The notes under the pieces: model-generated
Told to the model about the DNA's origin: nothing
Databases searched by the model: none
The model's input: only the letters and a program-made list of their open reading frames with translations
Program-made: the position numbers and the translations under genes
Assembly: GCA_050184585.1 (NCBI GenBank)
Contig: JBFXAF010000001.1
Location: 434,001-498,000, forward strand
Direction of reading: 5' to 3'
Source: JBFXAF01 sp050184585
Lineage (GTDB): Bacteria; Pseudomonadota; Alphaproteobacteria; Rhizobiales; Rhizobiaceae
Length of the DNA stretch: 64,000 nucleotides
Shown here: positions 38,350-49,825 of the stretch, in pieces
How positions within the stretch are numbered: the first letter of the stretch is position 1
Layout: every line of letters begins with the position of its first letter

Positions 38350-38880
38350 ATGTGCCAGTGGTGCGGACCGCAGGGCGCCGCGCTCGACGTGACGATGGTC
38401 GAGCGTCCGGCCGAACGCCTGGTCGGCTTCGTCTGGGAAGGCCCCTATTCGGATGCCGTGTCGGGTGCGACGCTTGAAGTCTTGAGGCGCGCCCAGCGCC
38501 TGGCCGCAAAGGCCAGCGAATTGTGGCTCGGCCCGCTCGTGGCGCTGTCTTCGATAGACGGGCCGGACCGTTTCCGCTTCTTCGCCGGGTTGGACGGGCT
38601 GGCCGACAAGCAGGATGCCGAGGTTCGCGACAGCGCGCCGGCGCGGTATGCGACGGTCTGGCATGATGAGGGCGACGTGCTCGATCGCTATGAGCGACTG
38701 CTGGACTGGACGCGCGCCGCCGGCCAGCGCTGGGACAAGTCGGCGATCCACCACCGCGAGGAATATCCGTTGCACGTCGATCTTTCCGCGCCGCCGGTGA
38801 TGCGGCTCATGCTGCCTCTGGCGAGTCGAGCGCGCCCGGCGCGTTCCTCCTCGCCGGCGACGCAGCCTCGATCCGGCTAG
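38350..38880 (+). CDS. GyrI-like small-molecule-binding domain protein (tentative)
   Basis: A 176-aa cytoplasmic protein. The opening VTMVERPAERLVGFVWEGPY is the typical start of the GyrI/AraC effector-binding fold, and a second repeat-like half (APARYATVWHDEGD through YPLHVDL) fits its duplicated beta-alpha-beta-beta design. No DNA-binding domain is present. It begins 3 nt after the ssb stop, so readthrough from ssb is likely, though a functional link is not established. The tail is Ala/Arg/Ser-rich and probably disordered. Its end overlaps the convergent gene by 4 nt. Confidence 0.6.
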   Translation: MCQWCGPQGAALDVTMVERPAERLVGFVWEGPYSDAVSGATLEVLRRAQRLAAKASELWLGPLVALSSIDGPDRFRFFAGLDGLADKQDAEVRDSAPARYATVWHDEGDVLDRYERLLDWTRAAGQRWDKSAIHHREEYPLHVDLSAPPVMRLMLPLASRARPARSSSPATQPRSG

Positions 38881-39287
38881 CGGCGCTGCAGATCGGCCAT
38901 GGCCCGTTCGTAGAGCGGCGCATTCTCGACAAACCATCTGACGGCGCGAGGCCAGTTCGTTTCGTCGGTCATGTCGGCGCGAACGCTGCTTGCCAGCGGG
39001 AAATAGGTGCCGAGCCTGATGTCCGGTTTTCCAAGCGCACGGGCAAGTAATTCCCGGTTCGGGAACAGCAACTCGCGGATGACTGCCGTTCGCACGCCGC
39101 GCGCGCCGCGTACGAAGATGCCGGCGCTGCCATTGGCGACAAAGAGCGCGACGACCAGCGGCAGCGGACCGACGACGATCCAGCGCGAATGTTCGGTGGC
39201 GTAGGCCGAGCGGGCGTGGAGTTCCGGCGCGTGCTCGGCGACATGGGTCCAGAACGCACGCCGATGGCGATAGAGGTCCGAGATCAT
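38877..39287 (-). CDS. Conserved hypothetical protein (DUF4268-like layout)
   Basis: A 136-aa soluble protein beginning MISDLYRHRRAFWTHVAEHA. The layout of an N-terminal helix with FW, a beta strand with WIVVGPLPLVVALFVANGSA and GIFVRGARG, then a helix ending ELLFPNRELLARALGKPDIR resembles DUF4268 proteins, which are related to nuclease-fold host-defence components. I see no catalytic triad, so the similarity is only suggestive. The ribosome site is weak. It lies 31 bp downstream of marC on the same strand. Confidence 0.5.
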   Translation of the reverse strand: MISDLYRHRRAFWTHVAEHAPELHARSAYATEHSRWIVVGPLPLVVALFVANGSAGIFVRGARGVRTAVIRELLFPNRELLARALGKPDIRLGTYFPLASSVRADMTDETNWPRAVRWFVENAPLYERAMADLQRR

Positions 39288-39318
39288 GGCGTTGCCATCG
39301 CGGCCCCGCGTCCTCGCC

Positions 39319-39975
39319 TCACGCCGTCATGAGCGCGCGCACCCCGTCGGCGACGAACTGGACGGCGAGGGCGGCAAGAATGACGCCAAGCAGGCGGGTC
39401 AGGATCGACCGGCCGGTGTGACCGAGAAAACGATCGACCTGTTCGGCCAGCACGAAGACGGCGAAGGTGATCGCGATACCCAGAAAGATGATCGCGACGA
39501 GCGCCGCCTGGGCCATCCACCCGTCGAAGGAGCCCGCCAGCAGCACTGTCGCCGAAATCGCACCAGGTCCCGCGATCAGCGGAATGGCCAGCGGGAAGGC
39601 GGCGATGTTGTGGATCATGTCCTTGGTTATCGCGGCGTCGGCGCTCTTTTCCTTGCGGTCGTTGCGCCGCTCGAAGACCATCTCGAAGGCGATGTAGAAG
39701 AGCAGGAAGCCGCCGGCGACGCGGAAGGCCGGCAAGGTGATGCCGAAGACCGATAGGATCGACGCCCCCGCAAGTGCGAACAACGCCAGGATCAGGAAGC
39801 CGATAATCGAACCGCGCAGTCCGACCTGCCGGCGCTCCGACCGGTTCATCCCCCTTGTCAGGGCCAGGAAGAGAGGGGCGAGTCCGGGCGGGTCGATGGT
39901 CACCAGAATCGTGACGAAGGCATTGAACAGCATGTCGTAGGTCGGCACGTTCCCCTCCGCGGCCGTGTGCGACAT
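39319..39975 (-). CDS. MarC family integral membrane protein
   Basis: A 218-aa protein with six predicted membrane segments. Family blocks are FVTILVTIDPPGLAPLFLAL, AFRVAGGFLLFYIAFEMVF, and FPLAIPLIAGPGAISATVLL, the MarC signature. The transported substrate of MarC/UPF0056 proteins is unknown; the old link to multiple antibiotic resistance is no longer supported. The start is ATG at 39975; a shorter start at MLFNAF is possible. Confidence 0.92.
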   Translation of the reverse strand: MSHTAAEGNVPTYDMLFNAFVTILVTIDPPGLAPLFLALTRGMNRSERRQVGLRGSIIGFLILALFALAGASILSVFGITLPAFRVAGGFLLFYIAFEMVFERRNDRKEKSADAAITKDMIHNIAAFPLAIPLIAGPGAISATVLLAGSFDGWMAQAALVAIIFLGIAITFAVFVLAEQVDRFLGHTGRSILTRLLGVILAALAVQFVADGVRALMTA

Positions 39976-40020
39976 TGGTAATACGGCTTGACCCGACTTG
40001 CCACCGGATCGTCGGATCGT

Positions 40021-41160
40021 TTACGCGGCCACGGCGCTTCCGGGTGCGATGCGCGCTCGTTCCGCGATGATCGCGAGCTCCTGCTCGCTGGCCAGATCGG
40101 CGTCCCATCGCTCAAGGCAAGGCCGCATGAGCCTGAACCAGAGCGGAGGCGCCATGGCGACGAACGACATCAACGCCCAGCCGTGAGGATGAACCGGCGC
40201 GCCGTCGATCATCTCCAGCTTCCAGAACGGCGTGCCGCCAGAGGCATGGTGGTGCGAGTGCCTTGGAAGATTGAGAAGCGTGCTCGCCGAGAAGTATTTC
40301 GGGGCGTTCCAGGAGTGCCGGGGTTCAATCGGGCAGCCCGGCGCACGAACCAGCCCATAGTGGCTGATGTAGTTGCCGAGGGTGAACACCACCGTTCCAA
40401 TCGTCCCGCTGGCGGCGAAGGCGAGTAGGCCGGACCATCCCGCCAGGCCACCGACGATCAGCGCCAGTGACGCCAGCATGGCCATTCCCTGGAGAAACCG
40501 GTTGCCGACCGACAGGAACCCACCACGGCGCGCCAGACGGCGGGACTCGATCGCGATCGCGCCAAGCGTCTCCCAGACGACAGCCCGCGCCAGGAAGCGC
40601 CAGAATCCCATGCCTCTTGGCGCCGTCGACGCATCGCCAGCGGTGCCCACATTGATGTGGTGTCCGAAGACGTGATCGATGGCGACCGAAGGGTGCAGGC
40701 AGCACGCACAGATGAACTGGCCGATCAGCCAGTCCCCGCGCCGGGTGCGATGGATCAGCTCGTGGGCGAAGGCCACAGTCACCAGCGCCAGGAATATGCC
40801 GCAGGCGACGGTCGCGCCCGCGGCGTCGAACCATCGGCCATCGGCCATGCCACCGATGCCGGATGCCGCGGCTCTTTCCGACATCCACGTTCCCGGCGCG
40901 GCGGTATGGAGGAGCATCAGAACCAGCATGACCATCGTCAGGACCGGGCCGGAATAGAGGACGGTCGACACGAAGGTCGGGTTTACATGGACAGCACGGC
41001 CAAAATAGTTCTCCGTGACCTCGTCTCCCAGGAGATTCAAGCCAAGGAGCATCAGCGCAGCCAACCATATCCACGGGCCTCCCGACGCCGTCGCAACCAA
41101 TGCCGCCACCATGAGCGCGGGAAACATTGCGAAGCGTAGCTGTCCGTCGAGAACGCTCAT
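40021..41160 (-). CDS. AlkB-like membrane di-iron oxygenase/desaturase
   Basis: A 379-aa polytopic membrane protein of the fatty acid desaturase/alkane hydroxylase superfamily. The histidine boxes are HELIHR (133-138), DHVFGHH (162-168), NYISHYGL (263-270) and LPRHSHHH (298-305). The order and spacing follow AlkB, but the consensus EHxxGHH, NYxEHYGL and QRHSDHH each carry a change (Asp162, Ser266, Pro299/His303), so it is a divergent subgroup. The start at 41160 overlaps the stop of the upstream acyl-ligase/reductase by 4 nt (ATGA), so it should act on the same lipid product, for example by hydroxylating, desaturating or forming an alkyne on the acyl chain. Confidence 0.85.
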   Translation of the reverse strand: MSVLDGQLRFAMFPALMVAALVATASGGPWIWLAALMLLGLNLLGDEVTENYFGRAVHVNPTFVSTVLYSGPVLTMVMLVLMLLHTAAPGTWMSERAAASGIGGMADGRWFDAAGATVACGIFLALVTVAFAHELIHRTRRGDWLIGQFICACCLHPSVAIDHVFGHHINVGTAGDASTAPRGMGFWRFLARAVVWETLGAIAIESRRLARRGGFLSVGNRFLQGMAMLASLALIVGGLAGWSGLLAFAASGTIGTVVFTLGNYISHYGLVRAPGCPIEPRHSWNAPKYFSASTLLNLPRHSHHHASGGTPFWKLEMIDGAPVHPHGWALMSFVAMAPPLWFRLMRPCLERWDADLASEQELAIIAERARIAPGSAVAA

Positions 41161-44100
41161 GCCAGCACGCCGGCATGGCTTAGACCGTCGGCGGCGGAGG
41201 CCGATGGCGGCTGGGGGATCAGTCCTTCGCCGAGCAGATAGTCGACGATCCACTCGACCGTCTCGTCCATCGACGGATGCGACGAAGCCGCGGACGTTCG
41301 ATCGCGCGCGGCGCGATAAGCACTGGAATCGTAGCGCTTCCGATCCATGGCCATGATCCGCCTCGTGTTGCGATCGAAGAAGGACAGCAGCGGATACAGC
41401 TCGTCCTGCGCGGCGCAATGCTCATGCGCGTGAGCGACGAACTCGGGCAGCGGAACGACACGAAACCGATAGCCGAACCGCCTGCCGATCATTGCGCAGA
41501 TGTCGGCCAGCGTGTGCACGCCGTCGGCCGTCATGTGGAACACCGGGCCGTCACGATGGGTCCCAAGGGAGAGCGCGACGATGTTGTCGGCGCATGTATG
41601 CACGGGCAGGAAACTGACCTGGTTGCCCGAGTCGACGGTGAGGCCGTGACGTATCATGTAGCCCAAGGTGCGCACGGTGATGTCACGCCTCACGAACCGC
41701 CCCTCGGCCGACGCAGTCACGAGCGAAGGCCGGTAGATCGTGACCGCCGCGCCGCGTTCGCGCGCACGCAGCACCAGTTGCTCGGCAACCCATTTCGATT
41801 GGGCATAGCCGAAGTCGAGGTGCTGCATCCCGGCGTTGGAGTCCGCTTCCGTCAGTCGCGCCATGTTCGACCAGCCGAAGACGAAGGTCGTGGAAACATG
41901 ATGCAGGGCCTTTGGACGGCCCTCGGCGAGCAGCGCCAGAACGGCGACTGTCCCCGTGACGTTGGGACCTCGCAACAGTTCGTAGCTCTTCACATAGTCG
42001 ACTTCGGCGCCGCAATGGTAGATGCGCCCGACACGGGACGCGAGTTCGGCCCAGGCGTCCCCTGTCAGACCGAACCTCGTCTCCCGAAGGTCGCCCAGCA
42101 CAATTCCGATCCGCGAAGCGAAGGTGGCCTCGGTCTCGTCCGCCGGCCAGCCCGCTTCGCAGAGCGCACGTTTCACGCGGCTGATGGCGTCGTTCGCATC
42201 CCGGCCTCGGACGAGCACATGAATCCTTTCCCGGGTCCGCTCGAGCAGGCTCTTGAGGAGGAATGCGCCAAGGAAGCCGGTCGCGCCGGTGATCAGAACG
42301 TCTCCGTCGCCGTCGCCGAACGCGAAACGGTCCGGCAACTGGGTTGCCGCGTCCCGACGCATGCGATCCGTCTCGTCCGAGCGTATTCGCGCGGCAAGCT
42401 GGTCGAACATATCGAGGACCGCTGAAACCTCGCCTGCCCGAAACAGGTTCATCGCCGCGGTCAGTTCGCTGATCCGCAGGGACAGGATGAGCGAAATGTC
42501 GGCCGCCTTTTCCAGCCAGTCCTCCGTCACCGCATCTGCCTTGGCGGCGAGCGACTCCAGGCTAAGGCTCAAATTGACCAGGGTGATCGAGTCCAAGCCG
42601 AGGCGGTCCAGCGTCGCATCCCTCGCGCCGAGCGCCGCGGCGGTGGCGGCGAAGCGTGCGAGCATGGCCTCGATGGCGGCAACGCTGTCGTTGACAGGGT
42701 CGAGGACTTCGTTCGCCTCGACCGCACCGGTCATCCACTTCTGGCGGCATGCGTTGCGCGCGGTCTTGCCTGACGAGGTCCTGACGATGGTGCCCCTGGG
42801 GACACGCGCGATGACGCTCACGGGAACGCTGCAAGAGCCCTCGATCAGGTCGCGCAGGTCGGAAAGCCTGATTGCTTCCGTTCCGTTCTCGACGAGCACC
42901 ACGAGGCCTTCCGATCCGGCGTCCGGGCGATCGATGCCGAAGGCCACCACCCGGCCCGCGAGATGATGCGGATGGCGCTGCTCGAGGACCGCCTCGACAT
43001 CGGCCGGAAAGACGTTGCGCCCGTTGACGATGAGCATGTCGCGGAGTCTTCCGCATATGAAGAGTTCGCCATTGTCGACGAATCCGAGATCCCCCGTCCT
43101 CAGATATCTCCGGCCGCTGGCGTCGCCCGCGATTGTCGCGGCGAACACGTCGCTGATCTCTTTCGGCTGGCGCCAGTATCCGGAAGCCTTGCTCGGGCTG
43201 TCGACCCAGATCTCGCCGACCCGACCCGGCTCCAGGAGACACCGGCTGCCGCTATCGACGATTCTGAGGTCAACGTCCCTTGCAGGCCGGCCGCAACTGA
43301 CGAACCGGGACGTCCTGCCGTCGTCGGCGGCCTTGGCCAGGACGCGCGAACCACCTATGGTCACGCAGAGCGTGTGTTCGGCGAGGCCATAGGCCGAAAC
43401 CAGGGCGCGCCGCTTCAGGCCATGGCGGGAAAAGCGCTGCCAGAAGCGCGCGATAGTGTCGGAACGGACCGGTTCCGCGCAGTTCAGCATCATGCGAAGC
43501 GAGGAGAGGTCCAGGCCCACCATCTGAGCATCGCTCACCTTGTCCTGGCGCAGGCAATAGTCGAAGGCGCCATTGGGGGCTGCGGTCATCGTCGCACGGG
43601 TGCGCGAGATCAGGTCGAACCACAGGATCGGCCGCCGCAGGAAATCGAACGGGGCGAGGAAATGCGATGCCCCGCCATTGACGACGCAGTGTACATAGTA
43701 GCCGAGCAAGCCCATGTCGTGAAAATGCGGCAGCCACGACACGCCGATCTGGGGCGAGCGAGGCAGACTCAGTCCGGCATTATGGATTGCGTTGGCATGC
43801 GTCACGGCGACGCCGCGCGGCGCGCTCGTCGATCCCGAGGTGAACTGGATGATCAGGAACTCGGACGTCGAGCGCCGCAACGAGTCAAGGTGGCCGGTAA
43901 ATCGGTCGGTGGCGATCCACTCGAGCCGGGCGGCGGCTTCCATGCCCGGGCGCGGCGTGGTGATCGCGGGGCCGACCTGGTCGACGATGGCCGCGGTGGT
44001 CAGTACCCACCTCGAGCCTGCGCTTTCGGCGATATGTAGAAGGCGCGCCCAGCCGGCCGCTTGCCCGAAATGCGGCGGCGGTGTTGGAACCGGGATTGCG

Positions 44101-44348
44101 CCGATCATGGTTGCGGCGAACAGAGCGATCGCCATATGGGGACCGGGCGGATAGGCCACGAGCACAGGTTCACCCGACCCGACGCCAAGCCCGCGCAACG
44201 CATCGGCGACGAAATTGACGCGGCCGAGAAACGTCCCGTAACTATATGAATTTCCTAGGTTGCCATCGCCACCATAGAAGGAGAACAGCAGCCTGTCAGG
44301 ATGCTCCTGCGCACGCGCCTCCAACGCGCTCCCAATGTCGCTCAACAT
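41157..44348 (-). CDS. Fatty acyl-AMP ligase - carrier protein - thioester reductase
   Basis: A 1063-aa three-part enzyme. Residues 1-530 form a fatty acyl-AMP ligase: the AMP motif FTSGSTSAPRGVAVTHAN, the FAAL hallmarks LPHFHDMGLLGYYV and TMTAAPNGAFDYC, SAYGLAEHTL and YLRTGDLGFVDNGELFICGR. A carrier domain follows with LGLDSITLV (phosphopantetheine Ser587). The C-terminal half is an extended short-chain-dehydrogenase-type thioester reductase with ITGATGFLGAFLLKSLL and catalytic Y848AQSK852. Expected chemistry: activate a free fatty acid, load it on the carrier, and release it reductively as aldehyde or alcohol. The start at 44348 has GGGTGGGC upstream; the frame to 44498 looks non-coding. 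Confidence 0.88.
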   Translation of the reverse strand: MLSDIGSALEARAQEHPDRLLFSFYGGDGNLGNSYSYGTFLGRVNFVADALRGLGVGSGEPVLVAYPPGPHMAIALFAATMIGAIPVPTPPPHFGQAAGWARLLHIAESAGSRWVLTTAAIVDQVGPAITTPRPGMEAAARLEWIATDRFTGHLDSLRRSTSEFLIIQFTSGSTSAPRGVAVTHANAIHNAGLSLPRSPQIGVSWLPHFHDMGLLGYYVHCVVNGGASHFLAPFDFLRRPILWFDLISRTRATMTAAPNGAFDYCLRQDKVSDAQMVGLDLSSLRMMLNCAEPVRSDTIARFWQRFSRHGLKRRALVSAYGLAEHTLCVTIGGSRVLAKAADDGRTSRFVSCGRPARDVDLRIVDSGSRCLLEPGRVGEIWVDSPSKASGYWRQPKEISDVFAATIAGDASGRRYLRTGDLGFVDNGELFICGRLRDMLIVNGRNVFPADVEAVLEQRHPHHLAGRVVAFGIDRPDAGSEGLVVLVENGTEAIRLSDLRDLIEGSCSVPVSVIARVPRGTIVRTSSGKTARNACRQKWMTGAVEANEVLDPVNDSVAAIEAMLARFAATAAALGARDATLDRLGLDSITLVNLSLSLESLAAKADAVTEDWLEKAADISLILSLRISELTAAMNLFRAGEVSAVLDMFDQLAARIRSDETDRMRRDAATQLPDRFAFGDGDGDVLITGATGFLGAFLLKSLLERTRERIHVLVRGRDANDAISRVKRALCEAGWPADETEATFASRIGIVLGDLRETRFGLTGDAWAELASRVGRIYHCGAEVDYVKSYELLRGPNVTGTVAVLALLAEGRPKALHHVSTTFVFGWSNMARLTEADSNAGMQHLDFGYAQSKWVAEQLVLRARERGAAVTIYRPSLVTASAEGRFVRRDITVRTLGYMIRHGLTVDSGNQVSFLPVHTCADNIVALSLGTHRDGPVFHMTADGVHTLADICAMIGRRFGYRFRVVPLPEFVAHAHEHCAAQDELYPLLSFFDRNTRRIMAMDRKRYDSSAYRAARDRTSAASSHPSMDETVEWIVDYLLGEGLIPQPPSASAADGLSHAGVLA

Positions 44349-44677
44349 CGCTGCGCCCACCCCGTGCGCGATCTTAGGGGCGCCCAATTGGCAGTCAAGC
44401 CGAGGCGCCGCGCGGCCTGGGGTCGGTTGCGAGGCGCCGCGCCGTCGTGGAACCACCACGATCATTCCGGCCAACTTGGCGCCCCCATTTGGGTGCATCG
44501 GCTCGCACTGTTTCGCCGCGCTGTCTTGCCCGTCAACCTATCCAATTGAAAAGAATAGAGAAATGAGCATTGGAAAAACCCTTCGGATCGGTCGAAAATG
44601 ACGACCGGGAGGTTGGAAGCCGGGGCTTCCGTCCTATATAAGAACAACTTGATTCCAACAGACTTTCGTGAAGTGAT
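44349..44677. other. 329-bp divergent intergenic region (ligase-reductase / gyrA)
   Basis: Holds a pair of 13-bp direct repeats, CGAGGCGCCGCGC, at 44401-44413 and 44430-44442, each containing the palindrome GGCGCC and lying 53-94 bp upstream of the ligase-reductase start, a plausible operator. The half nearer gyrA is A+T-rich and contains the gyrA promoter candidate. No convincing gene is present; the open frames here extend from flanking genes or are antisense. Confidence 0.55.
44613..44640 (+). promoter_or_regulatory. Putative gyrA promoter
   Basis: TTGGAA (44613-44618) and TATATA (44635-44640) are 16 bp apart. The spacer contains a small palindrome, GGAAGC-CGGG-GCTTCC (44615-44630), that could form a hairpin or bind a regulator. 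The gyrA TTG start follows 37 bp later. Confidence 0.5.
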
Positions 44678-47413
<2,736 letters not shown>

Positions 47414-47545
47414 CTAGCGTCCAAATCCGGTGAAGCGGTTGCTGCGCTCACGCAGCGCCGATCGCTGGGATTCCTGGTGGATGGCGAAGGCGGTGGCGAT
47501 CAGCATGGCGACGGTCATAGCTGCGGCGAGCACGTAGATCATCAT
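47414..47545 (-). CDS. 43-aa single-pass membrane protein
   Basis: A small gene below usual annotation size. ATG at 47545 (MMIYVLAAAMTVAMLIATAF) is preceded by AAGGAGAA at ideal distance. The product is one hydrophobic helix (residues 3-22) followed by a charged tail (HQESQRSALRERSNRFTGFG). The stop abuts the gyrA stop tail-to-tail. The longer open frame up to 47695 has no coding character. The function is unknown. Confidence 0.6.
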   Translation of the reverse strand: MMIYVLAAAMTVAMLIATAFAIHQESQRSALRERSNRFTGFGR

Positions 47546-47721
47546 GGCCGAGTTCTCCTTGGTTGCTAGAACGGCGGACGCGGCATTTGGTTTCAATCGT
47601 TGCGCCAAGTCGTACGCGGTGGTTGCGCAACCGCCGCTGAAGGCCTCGTTCATCTGCGGTTCATGCGGGGCCGAGGGATGGCTGTTTGCGTTCAACGACG
47701 CGCATGATTAGAAGCACCGCC

Positions 47722-48219
47722 ATGAAGCAGCGCATCGCCATCTATGCCGGTTCGTTCGACCCACTGACCAATGGTCATCTCGACGTGCTCAAGGCGTCTC
47801 TTGCCGTGGCCGACACGATCTACGCGGCGATAGGCGTTCAGGCCGCCAAGAAGCCGCTTTTCACCTTCGAGGAACGGGTTGAACTGATCGAACAGGTGTG
47901 CGGCGCGGAGTTCGGAGAGGACGGAGGGCGCATCAAGGTCTCCTCCTTCGACGGGCTGGTGATCGACGCGGCGCGAGCGCTCGGCGCGTCGATCATGATC
48001 CGCGGGCTCAGGGACGGAACCGATCTGGACTATGAAATGCAGATGGCCGGCATGAACGAGACCATGGCGCCGGAGTTGCAGACCGTTTTCCTGCCCGCCA
48101 GCCCATCGGTCAGAACCATTACGGCCACACTCGTGCGCCAGATCGCCTCGATGAACGGTGACGTGCGTCCGTTCGTACCTGCCGTCGTAGCGACGGCGCT
48201 GGCGAAGAAGTTCAAGTGA
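47722..48219 (+). CDS. coaD: Pantetheine-phosphate adenylyltransferase
   Basis: The fourth step of coenzyme A synthesis: transfers AMP from ATP to 4'-phosphopantetheine. The 165-aa protein has the nucleotidyltransferase motif YAGSFDPLTNGHLDV (HxGH type), KKPLFTFEERVELIE, IMIRGLRDGTDLDYEMQMAG and the second ATP motif RTITATLVRQIASMNGDV. The start at 47722 (MKQRIAIYAG) is chosen over 47686 because the family starts there. It heads a tight run of genes: two cyclophilins, a DMT protein, queA and tgt. Confidence 0.97.
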   Translation: MKQRIAIYAGSFDPLTNGHLDVLKASLAVADTIYAAIGVQAAKKPLFTFEERVELIEQVCGAEFGEDGGRIKVSSFDGLVIDAARALGASIMIRGLRDGTDLDYEMQMAGMNETMAPELQTVFLPASPSVRTITATLVRQIASMNGDVRPFVPAVVATALAKKFK

Positions 48220-48230
48220 CGGAGATATCA

Positions 48231-48815
48231 ATGAAATTGAACCGGCGTTCGGCCCTTGTGGGAGGACTTGCTCTCGGGGTGGCCTGTGTGCTGCCGGCCA
48301 TGGCGGCCGAACCGGAGAACACCATGATCGTGACGCTGAAGGACGGCGATGTGACGATAGCGCTGCGTCCCGATCTCGCGCCGAAGCATGTGGAGCAGAT
48401 CAGGGCGCTCGTGCGCGCGGGCGCTTATGACAACGTCGCCTTCCACCGGGTTATCGAAGGCTTCATGGCCCAGACCGGCGACGTCCAGTTCGGTGATCTC
48501 GAGGATGGATACGATGCATCGATGGTCGGCACCGGGGGTTCCGACAGTCCGGACCTCCCTGCCGAGTTCTCGAACGAGCCCTATGTGCGGGGCATCGTCG
48601 GCATGGCGCGCGCCCAGAGCCCAAACTCGGCCAACTCGCAGTTCTTCATCATGTTCGAACCCAATCCGGGCCTCAACGGCCAGTACACGGTGGTCGGCCA
48701 GGTCGAAAGCGGGATGGAACTGGTCGACAACATCAAGCGTGGCAACCAGGCGATGAACGGCATGGTCGACGCTCCAGACCGCATGGTCAAGGTGCGCATC
48801 GGCGCCGACGGCTGA
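48231..48815 (+). CDS. Periplasmic cyclophilin-type peptidyl-prolyl isomerase
   Basis: A 194-aa cyclophilin with a signal peptide (KLNRRSALVGGLALGVACVL, cleavage near AMAAEPEN) that resembles a Tat-type leader with its RR pair but lacks the full motif. The isomerase core is visible in VAFHRVIEGFMAQTGDVQFG, FSNEPYVRGIVGMARAQSPN and SANSQFFIMFE. ATG at 48231 follows GGAGATA; a GTG at 48216 would overlap coaD. It probably assists folding of exported proteins. The next gene is its cytoplasmic paralogue. Confidence 0.93.
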   Translation: MKLNRRSALVGGLALGVACVLPAMAAEPENTMIVTLKDGDVTIALRPDLAPKHVEQIRALVRAGAYDNVAFHRVIEGFMAQTGDVQFGDLEDGYDASMVGTGGSDSPDLPAEFSNEPYVRGIVGMARAQSPNSANSQFFIMFEPNPGLNGQYTVVGQVESGMELVDNIKRGNQAMNGMVDAPDRMVKVRIGADG

Positions 48816-48842
48816 ACAGAATAACGAAGGGATATCAACACA

Positions 48843-49358
48843 ATGGCCGAGATCAAGGATCGCGAGAACGCGATCGTCATCGAGACCACCAAGGGCCGCG
48901 TGGTCGTCGAACTGTTTCCCGACCTCGCACCGGGTCATGTCGCCAGGATCAAGGAACTTGCGCGCGAAGGCGCCTATGACGGGGTCGTCTTCCACCGCGT
49001 CATCGACGGCTTCATGGCGCAGACCGGCGACGTCGAGTTCGGCAACTCGACGTCAAAGTCGTTTAATCCGGCCCGCGCGGGCATGGGCGGTTCCAAGAAG
49101 CCGGACCTCAGGGCCGAATTCTCCAACATGAACCACGGCCGCGGCACATGCTCGATGGCGCGCTCGCAGAACCCGAATTCGGCCAACTCGCAGTTCTTCA
49201 TCTGCTTCGAGGACGCCGGCTTCCTGAATCGGCAGTACACGGTCTGGGGGCAGGTGATCGAAGGCATGGATAATGTCGACAAGATCAAGCGCGGCGAGCC
49301 GGTCAAGGATCCCGACAGGATCGTCTCCATGAAGGTTGCCGCGGACGTGAAGAACTGA
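48843..49358 (+). CDS. ppiB: Cytoplasmic cyclophilin-type peptidyl-prolyl isomerase
   Basis: A 171-aa cyclophilin without a signal peptide. Core motifs are VVFHRVIDGFMAQTGDVEFG, FSNMNHGRGTCSMARSQNPN and SANSQFFICFEDAGFLNRQY. It matches the exported paralogue just upstream closely through the core, indicating an old tandem duplication in which one copy gained or kept a leader. It starts 27 nt after that gene. Confidence 0.95.
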   Translation: MAEIKDRENAIVIETTKGRVVVELFPDLAPGHVARIKELAREGAYDGVVFHRVIDGFMAQTGDVEFGNSTSKSFNPARAGMGGSKKPDLRAEFSNMNHGRGTCSMARSQNPNSANSQFFICFEDAGFLNRQYTVWGQVIEGMDNVDKIKRGEPVKDPDRIVSMKVAADVKN

Positions 49359-49366
49359 GGCCGTCG

Positions 49367-49816
49367 ATGGCGGGGCTGGTCTGGCCGCTGCTCGGCGTCC
49401 TCGCGGGCGCCGCGCTCGCCGTCCAGGTGACGGTGAATGCGGAACTCGCCCGCGGACTGGGCCTGCCGGTCGCGGCCGCTGCCGTCTCCTTCTTCGCCGG
49501 CGCGGTCATCCTGGCCGTGGTGACGCTCGCCGTGGCGCGTACGCAGGACATCACGATCGACTTCGGCGCTCCGTCGCCGTGGCTCTTCGTGGTGGGAGGC
49601 CTGCTCGGCGCGACCTACGTCACCAGCAGCATCATTCTCGTGCCGAGGATTGGGGCCGCGGCGCTGCTTGCTTTCATCGTCGCGGGCCAGCTCGTCGCTG
49701 GTCTGCTCATCGATCGCATCGGCTACCTCGGCGTCGCGGTACGGGAACTGTCGGCGGGTCGCATCGCCGGTGCATTGCTGCTGATGGTCGGCGCAGTCCT
49801 TATCCGCTTTTCCTGA
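49367..49816 (+). CDS. DMT-superfamily small membrane protein (DUF606/YdcZ type)
   Basis: A 149-aa protein with five predicted membrane helices, about half the size of a full EamA transporter, as in the DUF606 family, which works as dimers or pairs. Motifs include GAALAVQVTVNAELARGLGL, FVVGGLLGATYVTSSIILVP and GAAALLAFIVAGQLVAGLLI. The substrate is unknown. It is sandwiched between ppiB (8 nt) and queA (9 nt), so cotranscribed, but no functional link is evident. Confidence 0.88.
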   Translation: MAGLVWPLLGVLAGAALAVQVTVNAELARGLGLPVAAAAVSFFAGAVILAVVTLAVARTQDITIDFGAPSPWLFVVGGLLGATYVTSSIILVPRIGAAALLAFIVAGQLVAGLLIDRIGYLGVAVRELSAGRIAGALLLMVGAVLIRFS

Positions 49817-49825
49817 ACGGCCGTC

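Noticed and set aside
48216..48230. GTG at 48216 as start of the exported cyclophilin, overlapping coaD
   Set aside because: ATG at 48231 has GGAGATA at the right distance and gives a cleaner signal peptide.
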